Shown: positions 31,144-44,262 of the stretch, piece by piece
Layout of the letters: every line of letters starts with the position of its first letter
How positions within the stretch are numbered: the stretch's first letter is position 1
Assembly: GCA_023105745.1 (NCBI GenBank)
Contig: JALGQZ010000002.1
Coordinates: 77,851,285 to 77,915,284, forward strand
DNA length: 64,000 bases
From: Austropuccinia psidii
Taxonomy: Eukaryota; Basidiomycota; Pucciniomycetes; Pucciniales; Sphaerophragmiaceae
Reading direction: 5' to 3'
Position numbers and translations under genes: made by a program
Notes under the pieces: generated by a model
Told to the model about the DNA's origin: nothing
The model's input: the letters and a program-made list of their open reading frames with translations, nothing else
The model's database searches: none

Positions 31144-34096
31144 ATTACACTGAAATGTATGGCTTCTTGCATATTCACCATTGCCAAACTCATATTCTTG
31201 TACGGAATTTCTGTTCATTATTATATGTATGTTGTTTAAAATATACCTTTTCTATTGAAGTTTCAAATTATAATTGTCTTATTTCCAATCATACTTTTGT
31301 TTTGAATTTTCCGATTTTCCAATTTTATTGGTGTTTCATCTTTTTCCTCATTTTTGTTTATTATTAATATTTGAGCTTTAGTGTTCTTTTTTTTCAATTA
31401 CTAATTTTTCTTTTTGTCTTATTTTTAGCCTTTTATTCAATTTTTAGTAATTTTTTTCTTTGACTATTGACAATTATAATTGTGTTTCTTAATTCAACTT
31501 TGATTTAATATTTTTTTTATTTCATAATTTTTCTATTAAATCCCTAGTTTTTTTCAATTCTTTGTTTTTTGTAACTTTTTTAGGTTTTTTTTGAATTTCT
31601 TTATGTTAATTTATTATGACTTTTTGTGTTTTTTTTTACTTTTTTTTTCTTTTTTATTGGGCTCTTTTCTTTAAGTTTGGGGTGGAGATACATTGGAATA
31701 AGTGTGTCTGCACTAATTCCAGTGTAGTAACCCCTATTGCAGAATATCTCCACTTCAAAACTTCAAAAATAAAAAAAAGTAAAATTGAAATTAAAAAAAA
31801 GAAATTGAAAATTTTAAATAATAACAATATGAAAAAATTATCAGGAAAAAATAAATGCAAATAAAGCACAAGGAAATAAAAAATTAAAGGAAAATAATGG
31901 AAAGAAAATAAAAATAATGAAAATAAAAAACAAAAATCAATAAGAATCAATCAGAACTGAAAAAGAAAAAAAATGAAAAGAAAATTAAAAAAATACAACA
32001 TAAAATTAAAATTATGAAAAAAATTTCTAAAAGATTAAGATAATTGAAAAAAAAAACATAAAATAAGAAAAGATGATTGAAAATGTGAAAAAAAATGTAT
32101 TATCTCATTTCTTAATTTAAATAATTTTGAATTGTTTTACTGTTTATTTTTCAAATTATCAGAATTTCAGATACTGAAAAATTGAAAAAACAAATTGAAA
32201 ATTGTAGGAAATACATAATCAAGGCAAGCGATGGAGGAGGTCAACGAAAGTATGGGAACTGTGAATATTGAATCCCTCAAAATTTTCAAACCTTGGATAT
32301 AGATTATTTTTATAAACACAAGCAGGAAAAATGATTAGGTTTTGTAAAAACCATTGAGGAATTAAAAAAATGCAATAAAATATTTATAAGTACCATATTG
32401 CAACATTAAAAGTTACAAAACTCTATACCCAATTAAGTTTACATTGACATATACCTTTTATAATGAGAATTATTTTTTATGTCAGATGAAGATTTGAAAT
32501 ATGGTGGAAGCTATTGGAATGAAAAAAATACTCATATATAAGTATTATATTGCATAATGAAGAGAACAATACAATTATTCAAAAGAATACATGATATTTC
32601 TTATTTCTGTAAAGTGATGGAATAAATTTCAGTTTCAAAAGCCTTTTGAAAATACAAAATGAATTTTTCATATAAGTAAAGAACAAAATAGATATTATTT
32701 GCTTATTATAACAAGATTTTCAATTTTTAATATTCCTCTTTCAAGCTATGGGTTATTTAATAATACAAAAAAAGAAATTGTGTGGCTGAGTATTCACCCA
32801 GAAGATAATTTGTTTTTCTATAAATCCTTTTTCAAATATTGAATAGTTTCTTTACAAAGAATGTTACATATAAAGATTTTGAAATGGTGAGAACATGTGA
32901 AATAGGTCATTTATTTGAAATATAAAAGAAAATAAAATAGTGTTGAAATTACTTCACATATTTATTCAAACAAATGTTCTTTACCTGTTAGTACCAAGTT
33001 TTATCAAGTTATGTTTTGTATTGGTGGGTAGTGTATATTTGATTCAAGCGTAAACAAATGAAAATCATGGAAACTCCATAATCTTCTATTTCTATTTGTA
33101 AAGCTTCTGAATGACCAAACCTGCTTCTAAGAGTATTTGAAACAATATTACAATTTTATAACAAAGGTCAAATCTCAGGTTCAAAGCAGGTTGGACCTGG
33201 GTTAGACCTGCTACCCCCACCAGACAGGATAGATTTTTTCATGATTTCTTTTGTCACAAGCAAAATGTTTCTCCACTGGAACTATATGATCAAAAATAGG
33301 TTTAGGAAGTTATTCAAAATATATTAAATGAAGGTGTTGAGTATAATGAGGTGAGTAAGTCAATTTGGGCTTGAAAAGACTTTTCAGGTTTGACTTGAGC
33401 TTTTCAATTCAGGAATTTATGGTAACCAAACAGGAAACTTTCATAATTCCACTGAAATCGAGATTAATATTATCACAATTTCAATAAAGATGTGTATATT
33501 GGGGTGGTGAGTTCATTTGGTGAACTGTATTGATCTATATTTATTGTGGTTGCTGCTTATTTATATACAGAAAATAGAAATCAGCTCATTAAAAAAGAAA
33601 AAGTGTATGTCCAACTTCAATGTTAATGAGGAAGGTAAATCAGTATCTCATTGAAAATCAGAAACATTTGAGTAAACTGTTTGGCACTGTAATTTTTGTC
33701 TTTAATTTTGACTTATTGCACTTCAGCTTGCTAGGAAACTGATAATTCTTTCTTGTAATGGAATCAAAAGAAGTGTATTGAAGATAACAAATCTTGCCTG
33801 TAGCAAAGTGATAAAGAAAGTTTTCTGAAATGAATGGAACTAAATTTTTACTGTGAGAAACATTTGACAAAGAAAAGTGGGAAAAATAATTGGAGTTATG
33901 AAAAGAGAAATATGATATGGATTCAAAAAATTCTGAATTTAATTCTTCAAAGCCACTTGTGGAAGTGAAACAGATTCTGAAATCACTTGATAAGTCTACA
34001 TTCACTTTTAATTAAATGGTTTGGTTCTGGAGGGAATGATAGGTGATTGTGTAAACTGATATTATAGTATAGTGAGTTCAGTATAATGATAATAAT
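31144..34096. other. AT-rich DNA with a T-rich to A-rich strand switch; no gene
   Basis: From about 31370 to 31670 the plus strand is T-rich, and from about 31760 to 32110 A-rich, with the short inverted repeats at 31682-31753 between. The rest is ordinary AT-rich sequence. A GC-richer patch at 33184-33230 resembles 4018-4065 inverted. A 115-codon open frame at 33658-34005 (minus) has no recognisable feature and was not called. Confidence 0.5.
31682..31753. repeat. Nested short inverted repeats at the strand-skew switch
   Basis: GTGGAGATA (31682-31690) pairs with TATCTCCAC (31745-31753), and TGGAAT (31694-31699) pairs with ATTCCA (31716-31721). The block is unusually GC-containing for its surroundings. 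Confidence 0.6.
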
Positions 34097-35948
34097 TGTG
34101 AGCCTTGAGTTATATTTTACCTACCCAAATAGGCCACAATTATCTTAAAAATAAAATATGAACTATGCATAACCCATAAGTCATGCATATATTCAAAATT
34201 CATCATTTTCAATTACAGAAAAGATGAATAACTCTTCATTGAGTAAGTAAATCCATGGATTCTACACAAAATTTCACCTAGGGTTTCTCCATAGAGTGAA
34301 TAAGGTCAAATCAACTCTTTGAGGTGGTAATGTGGAAAATATTTCAATACCACATAAAAGATCCATGAAAATGTTTGTTTTTCTCAATTTCACCCCAAAA
34401 TAATGGGATTGTGAGAAATCCCATGTTACATATACACTAATAATATTTTTATTCATGCTTTGGGAACTTAATGTTATGGTATTCTTATATGCACTTTTGG
34501 TACACCCATAGTGGATCTCAGTCTTTAAGCCTGAATCTCTATTTTTGACGTGAAAATAGTTAGAGGGGACAAAAGACATCAAAGAGAGCCAGGATACCCA
34601 ACTTCTGAGGCCTCTGAGGCGTGGATAGCTCCAAAGCTTGGATACATGGCTGATCTTGACCCAATTACTAAACCAAAACTTTTTGGTAATTTGGTTACCA
34701 AGTCAGAATTTCATTATATCATAAGAAAATAGCAAATAAGCTGCTATTTTGATGTGCCAAGGAGGTAAAGAGAAGCTGAGAATCCTGTAAACATGTCAAT
34801 TCTTAATGAATCTCCATGGATAAACCCCAAAAGCTTATTTAAAACAATTTTTGGACTAGCATCCATTGACTTACGTTATAGCAACCAGCCATATCGTGCT
34901 ATTTGCAATTCTATGTAGAAATGAGGTAAAAACTTCAAAAATTCTTTAAAAATACAATTCTTGATGAATATTTCTGAAACCTTCAGGAACAATTGAGAAC
35001 TGTATAATTCATATAAAAACCAAAGATAATTATACTTTTATACATAAAATTAGAAGTCTTACTTACAGTCCATTTTTGATGATTCCATGTAAAATACTGA
35101 ATCTTTAAAAATTCACAGAAAATACACTCTGTGATGAAATTTCCAATAACATTAATAACTTTGGAATAAGAGAATATTTGCAGTTGTTACTCCTTTTATT
35201 CCTAACTGTAAATGGGTTGGTAGTCACATAAAAGCACTAATTAAGTGATTATGATAATCTTACGTGACAACAGATGATGCAATCAATAATACAAAAAGTC
35301 TTATTGTTTTCTCACTAACTGGTTTTTCAGTTTTCTCCATGGAACACCTCTATGAGCTGTCTTAGACTTAAAAGAGACCTCCTCTTGCTGTTTTTTCCAA
35401 ATCATTGCATTATTCAATTATACCTTTAGTACCAACAAGTAAGTATTAGTTAAACCTTTTCTTAAGTGTTTTGAATCTTTCATAATCAATTAGAAGGACG
35501 TGAAATCATAGAAATCAAGTATATATTGTTTTAATATTGTTATAAAATCATTTTTTGATACATTAAATCCACAATTATACATCAGATATCTCTACTATTA
35601 TCTTCTAAAAGGTTCATTGGATTAATAGTGAGTGATTTATCTTAATTCTTAAGGTTTTTCTCTAGTAATAGTTTTCTTCAAGAGGTATCTTGATAATTAT
35701 TCTTGTAAAAGATAATTTTATTATTTTAATAAAGAAGTTTTTATTATTAAATTCTTCTTGTAATTGATTCTTGTAGACAATTACTGCTTACTGTTATAAT
35801 CACTAGTAGTGTATAAAACGTAAAAGAAATAATTTTTTAATTATTCAATTGTGGCTATAATCATTTTTATTATTATATTTCATAAGAACAGTCATAGTAC
35901 TGTTGATTAATAGTAATATTATCAACAGTTTCATAGACACATCTTACA
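34097..35948 (+). repeat. Diverged solo LTR related to the B-family LTR
   Basis: It starts TGTGAGCCTTGAG...CTACCC.AA..GGCCACAA, close to the LTR B start, and ends TTCATAGACACATCTTACA, close to the LTR B end TTCATATCCACACCTTACA. The length, 1852 bp, matches LTR B. Flanks ATAAT and AGAAT are a 4-of-5 match, compatible with a mutated target duplication. The middle is strongly diverged, so it is an old relative rather than a copy. Confidence 0.6.
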
Positions 35949-37509
35949 AGAATTTTTGGAGTTTATTGAAAATTTTACATAATACATATTTCACCAAGCT
36001 GTTTGGGAGTATGTAATGTGATAAAAATTGATATGATTTAGCCTTCTGGCTCTATTATATTTGGAAAAAAGTGAGACATCCATGAGGAAGGTCATTTTTT
36101 ACTCTCAAAACATATTTTGGTGAGTTAAAGTAGTCTAAACATCAACAAAATAATTATTTGAATTATAACTCCAAGATTAAATATCATTTATCCATTGATA
36201 TGAATGGTAAATGTGCATTTGTCTTTCTTGAAAGATTTTCAAAGTGTTTTTTGGGGGGTTATGATCTGAGAGCACATCAAAATCAATATGTTTCAACATC
36301 AACTAAAATGGATGGATCTAGACCCTGTTGAGCTTGACTCTAGTTTGACATTGTGAAAAGACATAGAGGGTGTAGAATAAGTGGGAGCGTAAGTGAATTT
36401 TATTTGATTGTTTCAAATTAATTAAAAAAAATCACTAATTTTTCTGAGAACAATTGATGAATGTCATTTTATCTTTTCCATGCTTCATTTTAAAAAAAAA
36501 CCAAGAAGCAATATCAAAAATAGAAATCCCAAGCTCAATCAGAAAAATATAAAAAAAGTTTCTGATTTTATATTTTTTAGCCTTAAATTGTTTATTATTA
36601 ATTTTGATTTCTTCAGGAAAATTTTGTTCTCTAATTCATATAAATAAAAAACAATACTAAATTTTTGACAGACACCCTTTTTTTTTATTATTATTATTTC
36701 AGCTAACACCCCAGTAAACTCGTCTTGAACTACTCAACCTCAAATCCTTCAACCTCAGTTTAATTTATAGGTATAGATATTCTCTTTATTATTAAATCTT
36801 TTACTAACCTTTTTGTTATAATAGGTAATTCATTTTATTTAGTTTCACTTGTATATTGGAACCTCCTCCTCAGCGACTCCATGTACCTCTCAACCCACCC
36901 AATCATATCAATTATTAACCATACCCTCACAATGGGTTTTTTATATTTACTATTCAATTACTTGAATCATTTAAAAATCATTCTAACCAATTTATTATAA
37001 ATTTCTTCTGAATCGACTTCTAATCAAATTGGAAGCAATTTCTCAACCCATTATTTTGAAAATAATCCTACCTATTGTTAGATTTAATAGGTAAGTAATT
37101 TTATCTAGTTATCTATTATTAACTAGCAACTGACTCATGCAGCCCCTTTATTTTTTATATCCTTTCAACCAAATCATGATAAGACCTGAATATTTTCTAA
37201 ATATTCTTTTATAAGGAAACTTTTTTTTAATCATTATCAAAATAACCATGCTAATCATTCTATTTTTTTTTCTTATTAATTTAGAAGAGGAATTTCCTTT
37301 GGGGCTTGTAATTAATCTTAATCATCATTTTTACATTCATTATATTAATACAATTATTCCTCAAGTTCTTTTAAAAAACCTTCTCATTAGAAAACCTGTC
37401 ATAATTTAAATTTTGAGACTCAACCATTTTATAAGATTGATTCCATTCATAAATCAATTTGAAATTCAATTCATTATTTACTTCCAACATTCTTAACATA
37501 TGATAATAT
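35949..37509. other. AT-rich intergenic DNA, no gene recognised
   Basis: No supported gene. C-rich phrases near 36700-36770 and 36860-36920 (plus strand) hint at an old coding or leader sequence but no frame holds. Confidence 0.4.
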
Positions 37510-38230
37510 GGTAGATTTTGGTACTAAACAAAATTATGATAGCAATTTTGAGGATGATGTGTCAATAATCTAAGCCCGACCCTCTTTTTGCACTAGAATT
37601 AAAAGGAGACAATTAAAATTCATTGATCAGACTTAAAAAAATCTTGGACAAGATCACAAAGACCTTTCTGTCATTTCTTTGGAAAAGAAGAAGGAGCCAA
37701 ATTACACCTGGCTTAGAAGTCCTTCAAAAGGAAATGCTGCTTAATCCATAAGTAATAATAAAGAAAAATTGAACACCTCATCTCCCAATTATGATTCATC
37801 AAATACATCCCTTCAATCAGCCAAACACTACATTTACTGAATTAAAAAAACTCATAATCACATTAATGAATCTTTCCAAAAATGGAAATGAAATAAAGAT
37901 AAATTGAGATATTCTAGGAGGGATTATATAGGGTATTGGTTTCAATAAAGTCCCTGATTCTGTAAATTATGAAGGGGTTTATTACAGAAAAGAAGGTTGA
38001 GCTCAAGATGATATTGGTCAAGATGATGAGAAATGGACCAAACTTCTGCATTTTCATGAATTTATCCATTGCAGAATCAAATTTATATTAAATAAGGACA
38101 TCAGAAGAAACCAAGATATCATGTAAGAAGGCCAATTACCAAGTTTTAGTGAAGTGGAATGAAAAACATGAAAATCAAATGATATCAGGAATTTTTTGAT
38201 GTGATTACTACTTTGGATATATTCCATAAT
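37510..38230 (+). pseudogene. Unidentified degraded coding sequence
   Basis: Protein-like stretches appear in two frames with stops, for example ARPSFCTRIKRRQLKFIDQT and KDLSVISLEKKKEPNYTWL, then NKVPDSVNYEGVYYRKEG and DDEKWTKLLHFHEFIHC. Amino-acid composition is unlike the Lys/Phe/Ile-rich translations of the surrounding AT-rich DNA. I do not recognise the family; a transposon ORF is most likely. Confidence 0.4.
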
Positions 38231-39453
38231 AAACCTTGGGGATAAAAAAGATCTCAACCCTTAGACTTATGGTATTTTATCTTTTATTAATAAAAAATTA
38301 TCAGCCAATTCCAAAAATATTTCAACCCTCTGGTCATATTTTATTCTTTTTTTGAATTAAAAACTCCGATTTTATTGTTTCTTAAAAGTAATTTATGATT
38401 GGAATACTTTTAAAAACCTCCTTAATATTAAATTAAGCTACTAAAACTACCAAATATTGAAATCATCCATTTTTAACTATCTCTTAAGATAAACAAGAAG
38501 TCATCGAATATTGGGGGGAAAAAATCAGAATTTGACCCCACATGGAATTTAATGCAAATTCAATGACCATAAATAAAGGAATCATTAATATCAAAAGAGA
38601 AAGTTTTAGGTAAGTATGAAACATTCATTCATGTTTCTTTCACTTTATGTTTCATAAATGGAAAATACAACTCATCTCTAAAATTACTTCACTTAAATAA
38701 GAAATATAGCTTATATAATTAACCAATAAGAAAAATACAATTCACAATTTGTGTTCTCCTGATTTTTCGCAATTTTGTAAAGTTAATATTTTAGAAATAA
38801 ATATTATCTATTTTTCAGCCAATTTGAACTCAATGACTTGAAATGTTAAAAAAAGGGAAGCTCAAGCTCTCATTTTAATTATTTAAATCCAAAAGGTTTT
38901 TTAGTTTTGGTGGATCCTCTTCTTTATATGAATCAATCCAATGGTACCCAACACAGGCAAAAAGGTTATATAAGCTTAAATATGTGACCAATCAATTTAC
39001 AAAGGATTTAACCTCATTTATATTTTGAATTCTATTCCTTATTTATCTCAAGTATGACCACAATCCTTTCAAAATTCCAATTTCATTCTCAATTTATACT
39101 CTTGATCTTTCCAAACATAGGAAATTTTTTTGATTATATTTCTAATTTAAAGAAAAATAAGTGTATTCTGGTACAATAAATGGTGATATTTCATATTATG
39201 AGTAGGCCAGAAGTTACTGATCCCTGTTATAAAGATCTTGAGGAGTATTGGAAATTTTCCTATGCTGATAAAAATTTGAGTAATTAAGTCAGCTTACACG
39301 TCCATTTCAAATCAAAATGAAATTTTTGTTTATGTCACACACTAATTCAATGGAAATGAAATATCTGAAAGGTAATTTTACTTAACTCATAAAAAACAAA
39401 TAAACAAAAAAACATTACCTTTCCTTTCTCTCAAAATAGGCCCCTCAATCTTT
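38231..39453. other. AT-rich DNA, possibly the remainder of a decayed transposase
   Basis: No open frame. The right part (about 39000-39450), read on the minus strand, may be the C-terminal continuation of the transposase relic to its right, but stops and frame changes prevent a firm call. Confidence 0.3.
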
Positions 39454-39680
39454 TTATGGTTTTGGCAAAAATTTTATAAGACTTCCATCAATGAACCCAA
39501 TACAAACATGAAATAATTCATATTTAATATCCTCTGATATTTTACTTTGTTTTTCAATTTTTAGCCATTTGATGAAATCCCTCTTATACTTGAAAAAACA
39601 CTTCACACTATTCTGAGTATATAGCCCAATTGAACCATGGCTAACACAAAAAATTATTGCTAACTTCCCCAATGCTTCAC
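39454..39680 (-). pseudogene. PIF/Harbinger-like (DDE_Tnp_4) transposase fragment
   Basis: About 72 codons include HGSIGLYTQ, YKRDFIKWL, then CIGFIDGSLIKFLPKP. The arrangement (helical SxGTVxxYTxRV region, K.W, then GC.GF.DGT near the first catalytic Asp) is that of the PIF/Harbinger DDE nuclease family as I know it. Only the part around the first catalytic Asp is open; the N- and C-terminal parts are decayed. Assignment is by motif memory, without search. Confidence 0.55.
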
Positions 39681-42620
39681 CATTTGCATTTTATCCTAAG
39701 AATTATAACGCTACTGAGGAATTTATAGCTTTATCTCTCTGTTTTTATTGTGATCAATTTTGAAATACCTCATCATATTAAATTATTGAAAAAAAAATTC
39801 AAAATTATTGATGAATAGTATTGCATAGTAGGCTGAATTTGAGATTTTCAAACATGATAAAATCCACTGGAGTGTATATATAAGCTGTTGGATGAGTTCT
39901 TTTGGACTTGTAATATCTTTTTCTACCTGTACAGTAAAGATTTTCTACTTAAATTTCATGATCAGAATCGGAGGTTATCAAATCTACATATATTTCAATT
40001 TAATTATTTCTTGAAATAATTGAATTCTGGTGGGTTTTTGGGAATGGTTTTATCATAAATCAGATTAAAAATTAAATGAAAAATATTCTTAATAAGGATT
40101 GAATGATGATTTACACTAAATATAAATTTTTACTATTTATGTGGTATTATGCAAGAAAAGAACTTAAAATTCAAATATAAGCACTTGGAAAAGCTTGAAA
40201 AAAAAATTAATAAGGAATTTGGAAATATTTGAGTGAAATTTGAGGTGTTAAAATCTTTGGATTTGTTCCAAAAACATGGGTTTTTTTATTTTTAAATACC
40301 AAACCTCTTTTGGTTTATAATTCACAAAATTCAAGAAATTAAAAGTAGGATCTGATAAAAAAAATATTTACAACTCAGGATTTCTTATGTTTGATACCCC
40401 ATAATATAAGAGAGCTATATATATATTTAAAGAAAGGACATATTATATGAAAAAATAGAGATAAGGTTTTATTATAAAAGGAATTGGATACACTTATAAA
40501 TTAAATGATAAAATGAATGATTTTTATTTTTTTTTATAAATTAAATATAGAACTTATATTACAAAAACAATATTTTGAATATAATTTTCAAGGGTTATCA
40601 ATTAAATTGATTTTAAGAGATAAAGTATGAAATAAATATTGTTTCTTTTTTTCAATTGACTTCAGAATAATTTTTGTAAATCTAATCCAATTATACTTGA
40701 CCATTTTAAAGCATTTAAATGTTTTTTTTTTTAAAATGAGTATACTGAGGTTAAAAGGCATTATTTGGTTTGATATATCACAAAGAAATTTCAAGTAAAA
40801 TTATATTATTATTTAAAAGATTATCAGATTGGAAAAATTCCTCATTATCTTATGACCTGAAGTATTTTTGTATATTAATAGAGCCTATTAGATGAATTCC
40901 TGGTGAAATTTTTTAGCTAGAAAAAACATTTCAAGCTCATTCCCAATTAAACAAAAAATTAAAGAACTTATTACCAAGTGTGTAACCAGAATAAGAAATT
41001 TGATAGTGATTTAAAGGTACTTGAGAGAAATTTTTTATAAAATTTGATAGAATTTTCAAGAAGCTCTTACAAATTTCTACTTCAATATACATATAAAAGG
41101 TTACAATAATGAGATTTTTACCTATTATTCAAGGTTTTTATAATCAAACCCTTTCATGATTCATCATTTCTATTTGTTTTTTAAAATTATTTTTCTCTTA
41201 ATTGATAAATTTTTCATCAATTAAATATTTCAAATTAAAAAAATTCTAAGTATTTTATATTTCTTAAGATTTTTGTTTTTCAAATTGTGAATAAATATTT
41301 ATTGATTGAGAATTTATTCTTGTTGAAATTACCATAGCTTATTAATAGAAAAGCTTTAATTAATCTGAAATTAATTTATAATAAAGTTTTTTAGTTTTTC
41401 CATCCTTTAAATTCTCATTTTGTGATTTAAATTAATTTTTCAAAAAATAATTATCATTTTTTTCTTTAGCCATTAAATATTTTTAATAATTCAAAAATAA
41501 TATTTGATTTTAAAAATGACATATTAAGAATTATTTTAATTCTTTCTTACTTGAACTCCTCATTAAAATAAATCCCTTGTTTTTTTTTTTTTTTATCAAA
41601 AAAAAAAAATAAAATTTGGTTTTTTAGTTCAGTAACTTAGTATTTTCTTTAAAGTTTAGGTTTTATCAAATTCCATAATTTTAATTTTTAAACTTAATAA
41701 AATTTAATTATTTATTTATTTTAAATTTTAAAATAATTTTACAATTTTATTTTATTTTATTTTTATTTTTTTAAAACTTTCAAATTATCAATATTCAAAA
41801 AAAAAAAAATACAAATAAAAGTTTTTAAAATTCTTCACCTCTATTTCTCACCAATCTGAAGATTTAAACCAATCAAATTAACTTTGAAATATCAATTGGA
41901 TAAAATAGATGGCCATCTTTCTTCTTATCTTGATAGTATCAGTTTTGATTCTGTGGGAAAGACAGCTTCAGGTAACAAAGATAAATTTCAACTTGTTTAA
42001 TTGAAATTTAATTTTTAAATTGAAATATTTCCTGAACCTCTGAAGCATTATTATAGGAGACTAATCTTATACTAACAGGGATAGATATGTTATATCAAAT
42101 AAATATAACTTCTGAAATGAGGGTTGAGTTGGTGAGGAAGATTAAACTAAATAAATCAATATAAATTCATGAATCAATTGAAATAATGTACCCATTTTAT
42201 TATTAAATGGATTATGTTTTTGGTAGAAAAACAAATATCACAGATGTGGTAAAATATGATTTTAAATAATCCAAAGAGGTGCTAAATAATAATATTGATA
42301 TACCAATTTAACTTACTTATTTACCTCCATTATTGATGTGTTTCTTTGTTCAAAAAATACTTTAATGAATAAAATAATTTCACTTTCAAAATGATAAGTT
42401 TCCCTCTTAAATCCAAGAACAGTGTATAATTTTGATGTTTTACATAAGACAAGTATTTATGAAACAGAAAATTTAAATATTAATAAGGTCTTTATGCATC
42501 ATTCCTGATTTATTGAATTTTTAATATTATGATATAATTTAAAATTAGAAATTCAAAAGATCAAGGTATAGATTAATTACAAATCTGAATAATAAAACTC
42601 AATTCTAGAAACAGATACCA

Positions 42621-42656
<36 letters not shown>

Positions 42657-43389
42657 TTAAAATTTCTATATCTATCATTAGTATTTTTGTTTAAAAGAAA
42701 TTAAAATAATTATTTAATTCTTTTTTTTTTAATTTATATATATATTTTTTTTTATTTCAAATATTTTTAAAGAAAATTATAAATTAGTAATACTATAATA
42801 TTTTAAGAAGGCTTTTAAAAGTAAATAAACCCTAACATATTTTTTACAAATTTATAGTCAAACAATCTATTTTTACCCAATTTTTTTTTTTTTTAAAAAA
42901 AAAATTCCTTAGGCCTATTTTTGAAAAAAAAAAAATTCAATTTTTTTTTTTTTTGTCATATTTTTTTTCCATTGTGTGGGATCTTGAGATCATCAAATTT
43001 TTTCATAATTTTTTTTTTTTCAAAATTTCTTTTAATGGAACCTTTTTTTTTAAAAAAAAATTAATCTAAAAATTTTCTACTTGTTAATTTCCTTAATTTT
43101 TTCTCGAAAAAAAAAAAAAATTGAAGTGGTCAATATTGAGAATAAAAAACCAGATATCCATATCTTTGGGGATTTCTTTAAATATGACAAGTGTAGGTGC
43201 AAAAAGTGTTTTTTTTTAATGTTTTTAAGTAAAAAAGTGTCATATTTTTTGATAGAAAACCATGACTGAGGTTGCATTTGAGTAGTAATTAAGACCAAGA
43301 AGGGGGATAACTTGGATAACTTGTATATGCAAAAAAAAAAAAAAATGATTTGAGTAAACCTCTAAAATAATATGATTTTTGAAATGTAA
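39681..43389. other. Very AT-rich, homopolymer-laden DNA, no gene
   Basis: No gene is seen. Long A and T runs become frequent from about 41570 and dense at 42720-43110. A short coding-like stretch at about 41895-41965 (LDKIDGHLSSYLDSISFDSV) stands alone and was not called. Confidence 0.5.
42623..42652. repeat. (AT)15 microsatellite
   Basis: Uninterrupted AT dinucleotides over 30 bases. Confidence 0.95.
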
Positions 43390-43532
43390 TTAACAATGCC
43401 ACAATTCTATAAATGTGATTGAGAATGTGATAATACCATAAGGACATTGAAATTTCCATTTAAAATTCCATGAATGCCATTAGAAATTCCTCTGGGGGTT
43501 TTAACAGAGTTTTGGAAGATTTTTTTCAATTG

Positions 43533-43736
43533 AAAAGGGGTCCAGGGTAACCCTTATGTGTTTTTACCACTTTTGCTGAAATTATTTTACCAGAAACTTA
43601 TTTTAAGAAGAATTATTGAAAATTAATTAAAATTAATTATTAATAAAAAAATGGACTTTGGTAAAAACATGTAAGCCCTTCTGTGTTTTTGCCATAAATT
43701 AGTAAAAACACATAATAAATTCTATGGGCCCCTTTT
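43533..43736. repeat. MITE-like element with ~37-bp imperfect terminal inverted repeats
   Basis: The left end AAAAGGGGTCC...TTATGTGTTTTTACCA and the reverse complement of the right end AAAAGGGGCCC...TATGTGTTTTTACTA match closely. The 204-bp unit contains no ORF. A target duplication was not identified. Confidence 0.55.
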
Positions 43737-43739
43737 TGA

Positions 43740-43990
43740 TTAAATAAATGGAATTTTCATTCCATAAATGGCACTTTGAATTCTATTTATGACATTTTTT
43801 GATTCCATTAATGGCATTTTCCATGCCACTAATTCTTTTAATATCATTTATGGCATTTTTGATGACATATATGTCATTGTTGATACCAATTTATGGCATT
43901 TTTGATACAATTCAGTTTATTGATTACATTTTTGATTCCATTAATGTCATTTATGGCCTTAAAAATTCCACAAATGGAATTTTTTTTAAT
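43740..43990. repeat. Degenerate tandem array of TTTATGGCATTTTTGAT-like units
   Basis: Phrases of the type ATTCCATTAATGGCATTTT and TTTATGGCATTTTTGAT recur about nine times at 20-30 bp spacing; weaker copies lie at 43395-43480. Translation frames through it are by-products of the repeat. Confidence 0.6.
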
Positions 43991-44262
43991 TTACTTAAAA
44001 ACATTAACAAAAAAAAATTATATAAAAATTAAATTTTTTTTTTTTTTTGAGAATTTTAAAATCACAAAAAAAAAATTGAAGAAATATGATCTACTTTTTT
44101 TAGATACTCTTTTAATTCTTTTTCATTTTGTTTGATTATAGTATTAGTCACCAACCTGTTTCTCAAGGGAATGTTAGAGTAAAAAACATTATTTTATTTT
44201 ATTTATTTCTTTCAATTTTTTTTCAATTTTTTGGGGGCTTATTTTTAATTCATTATGTTTTC

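Noticed and set aside
33658..34005. 115-codon minus-strand ORF
   Set aside because: Ser/Phe/Asn-rich translation without motif, next to a solo LTR in AT-rich DNA. No start context or homology I can name, so likely chance.
43799..44135. Two hydrophobic ORFs
   Set aside because: By-products of the TTTATGGCATTTTTGAT tandem repeat.
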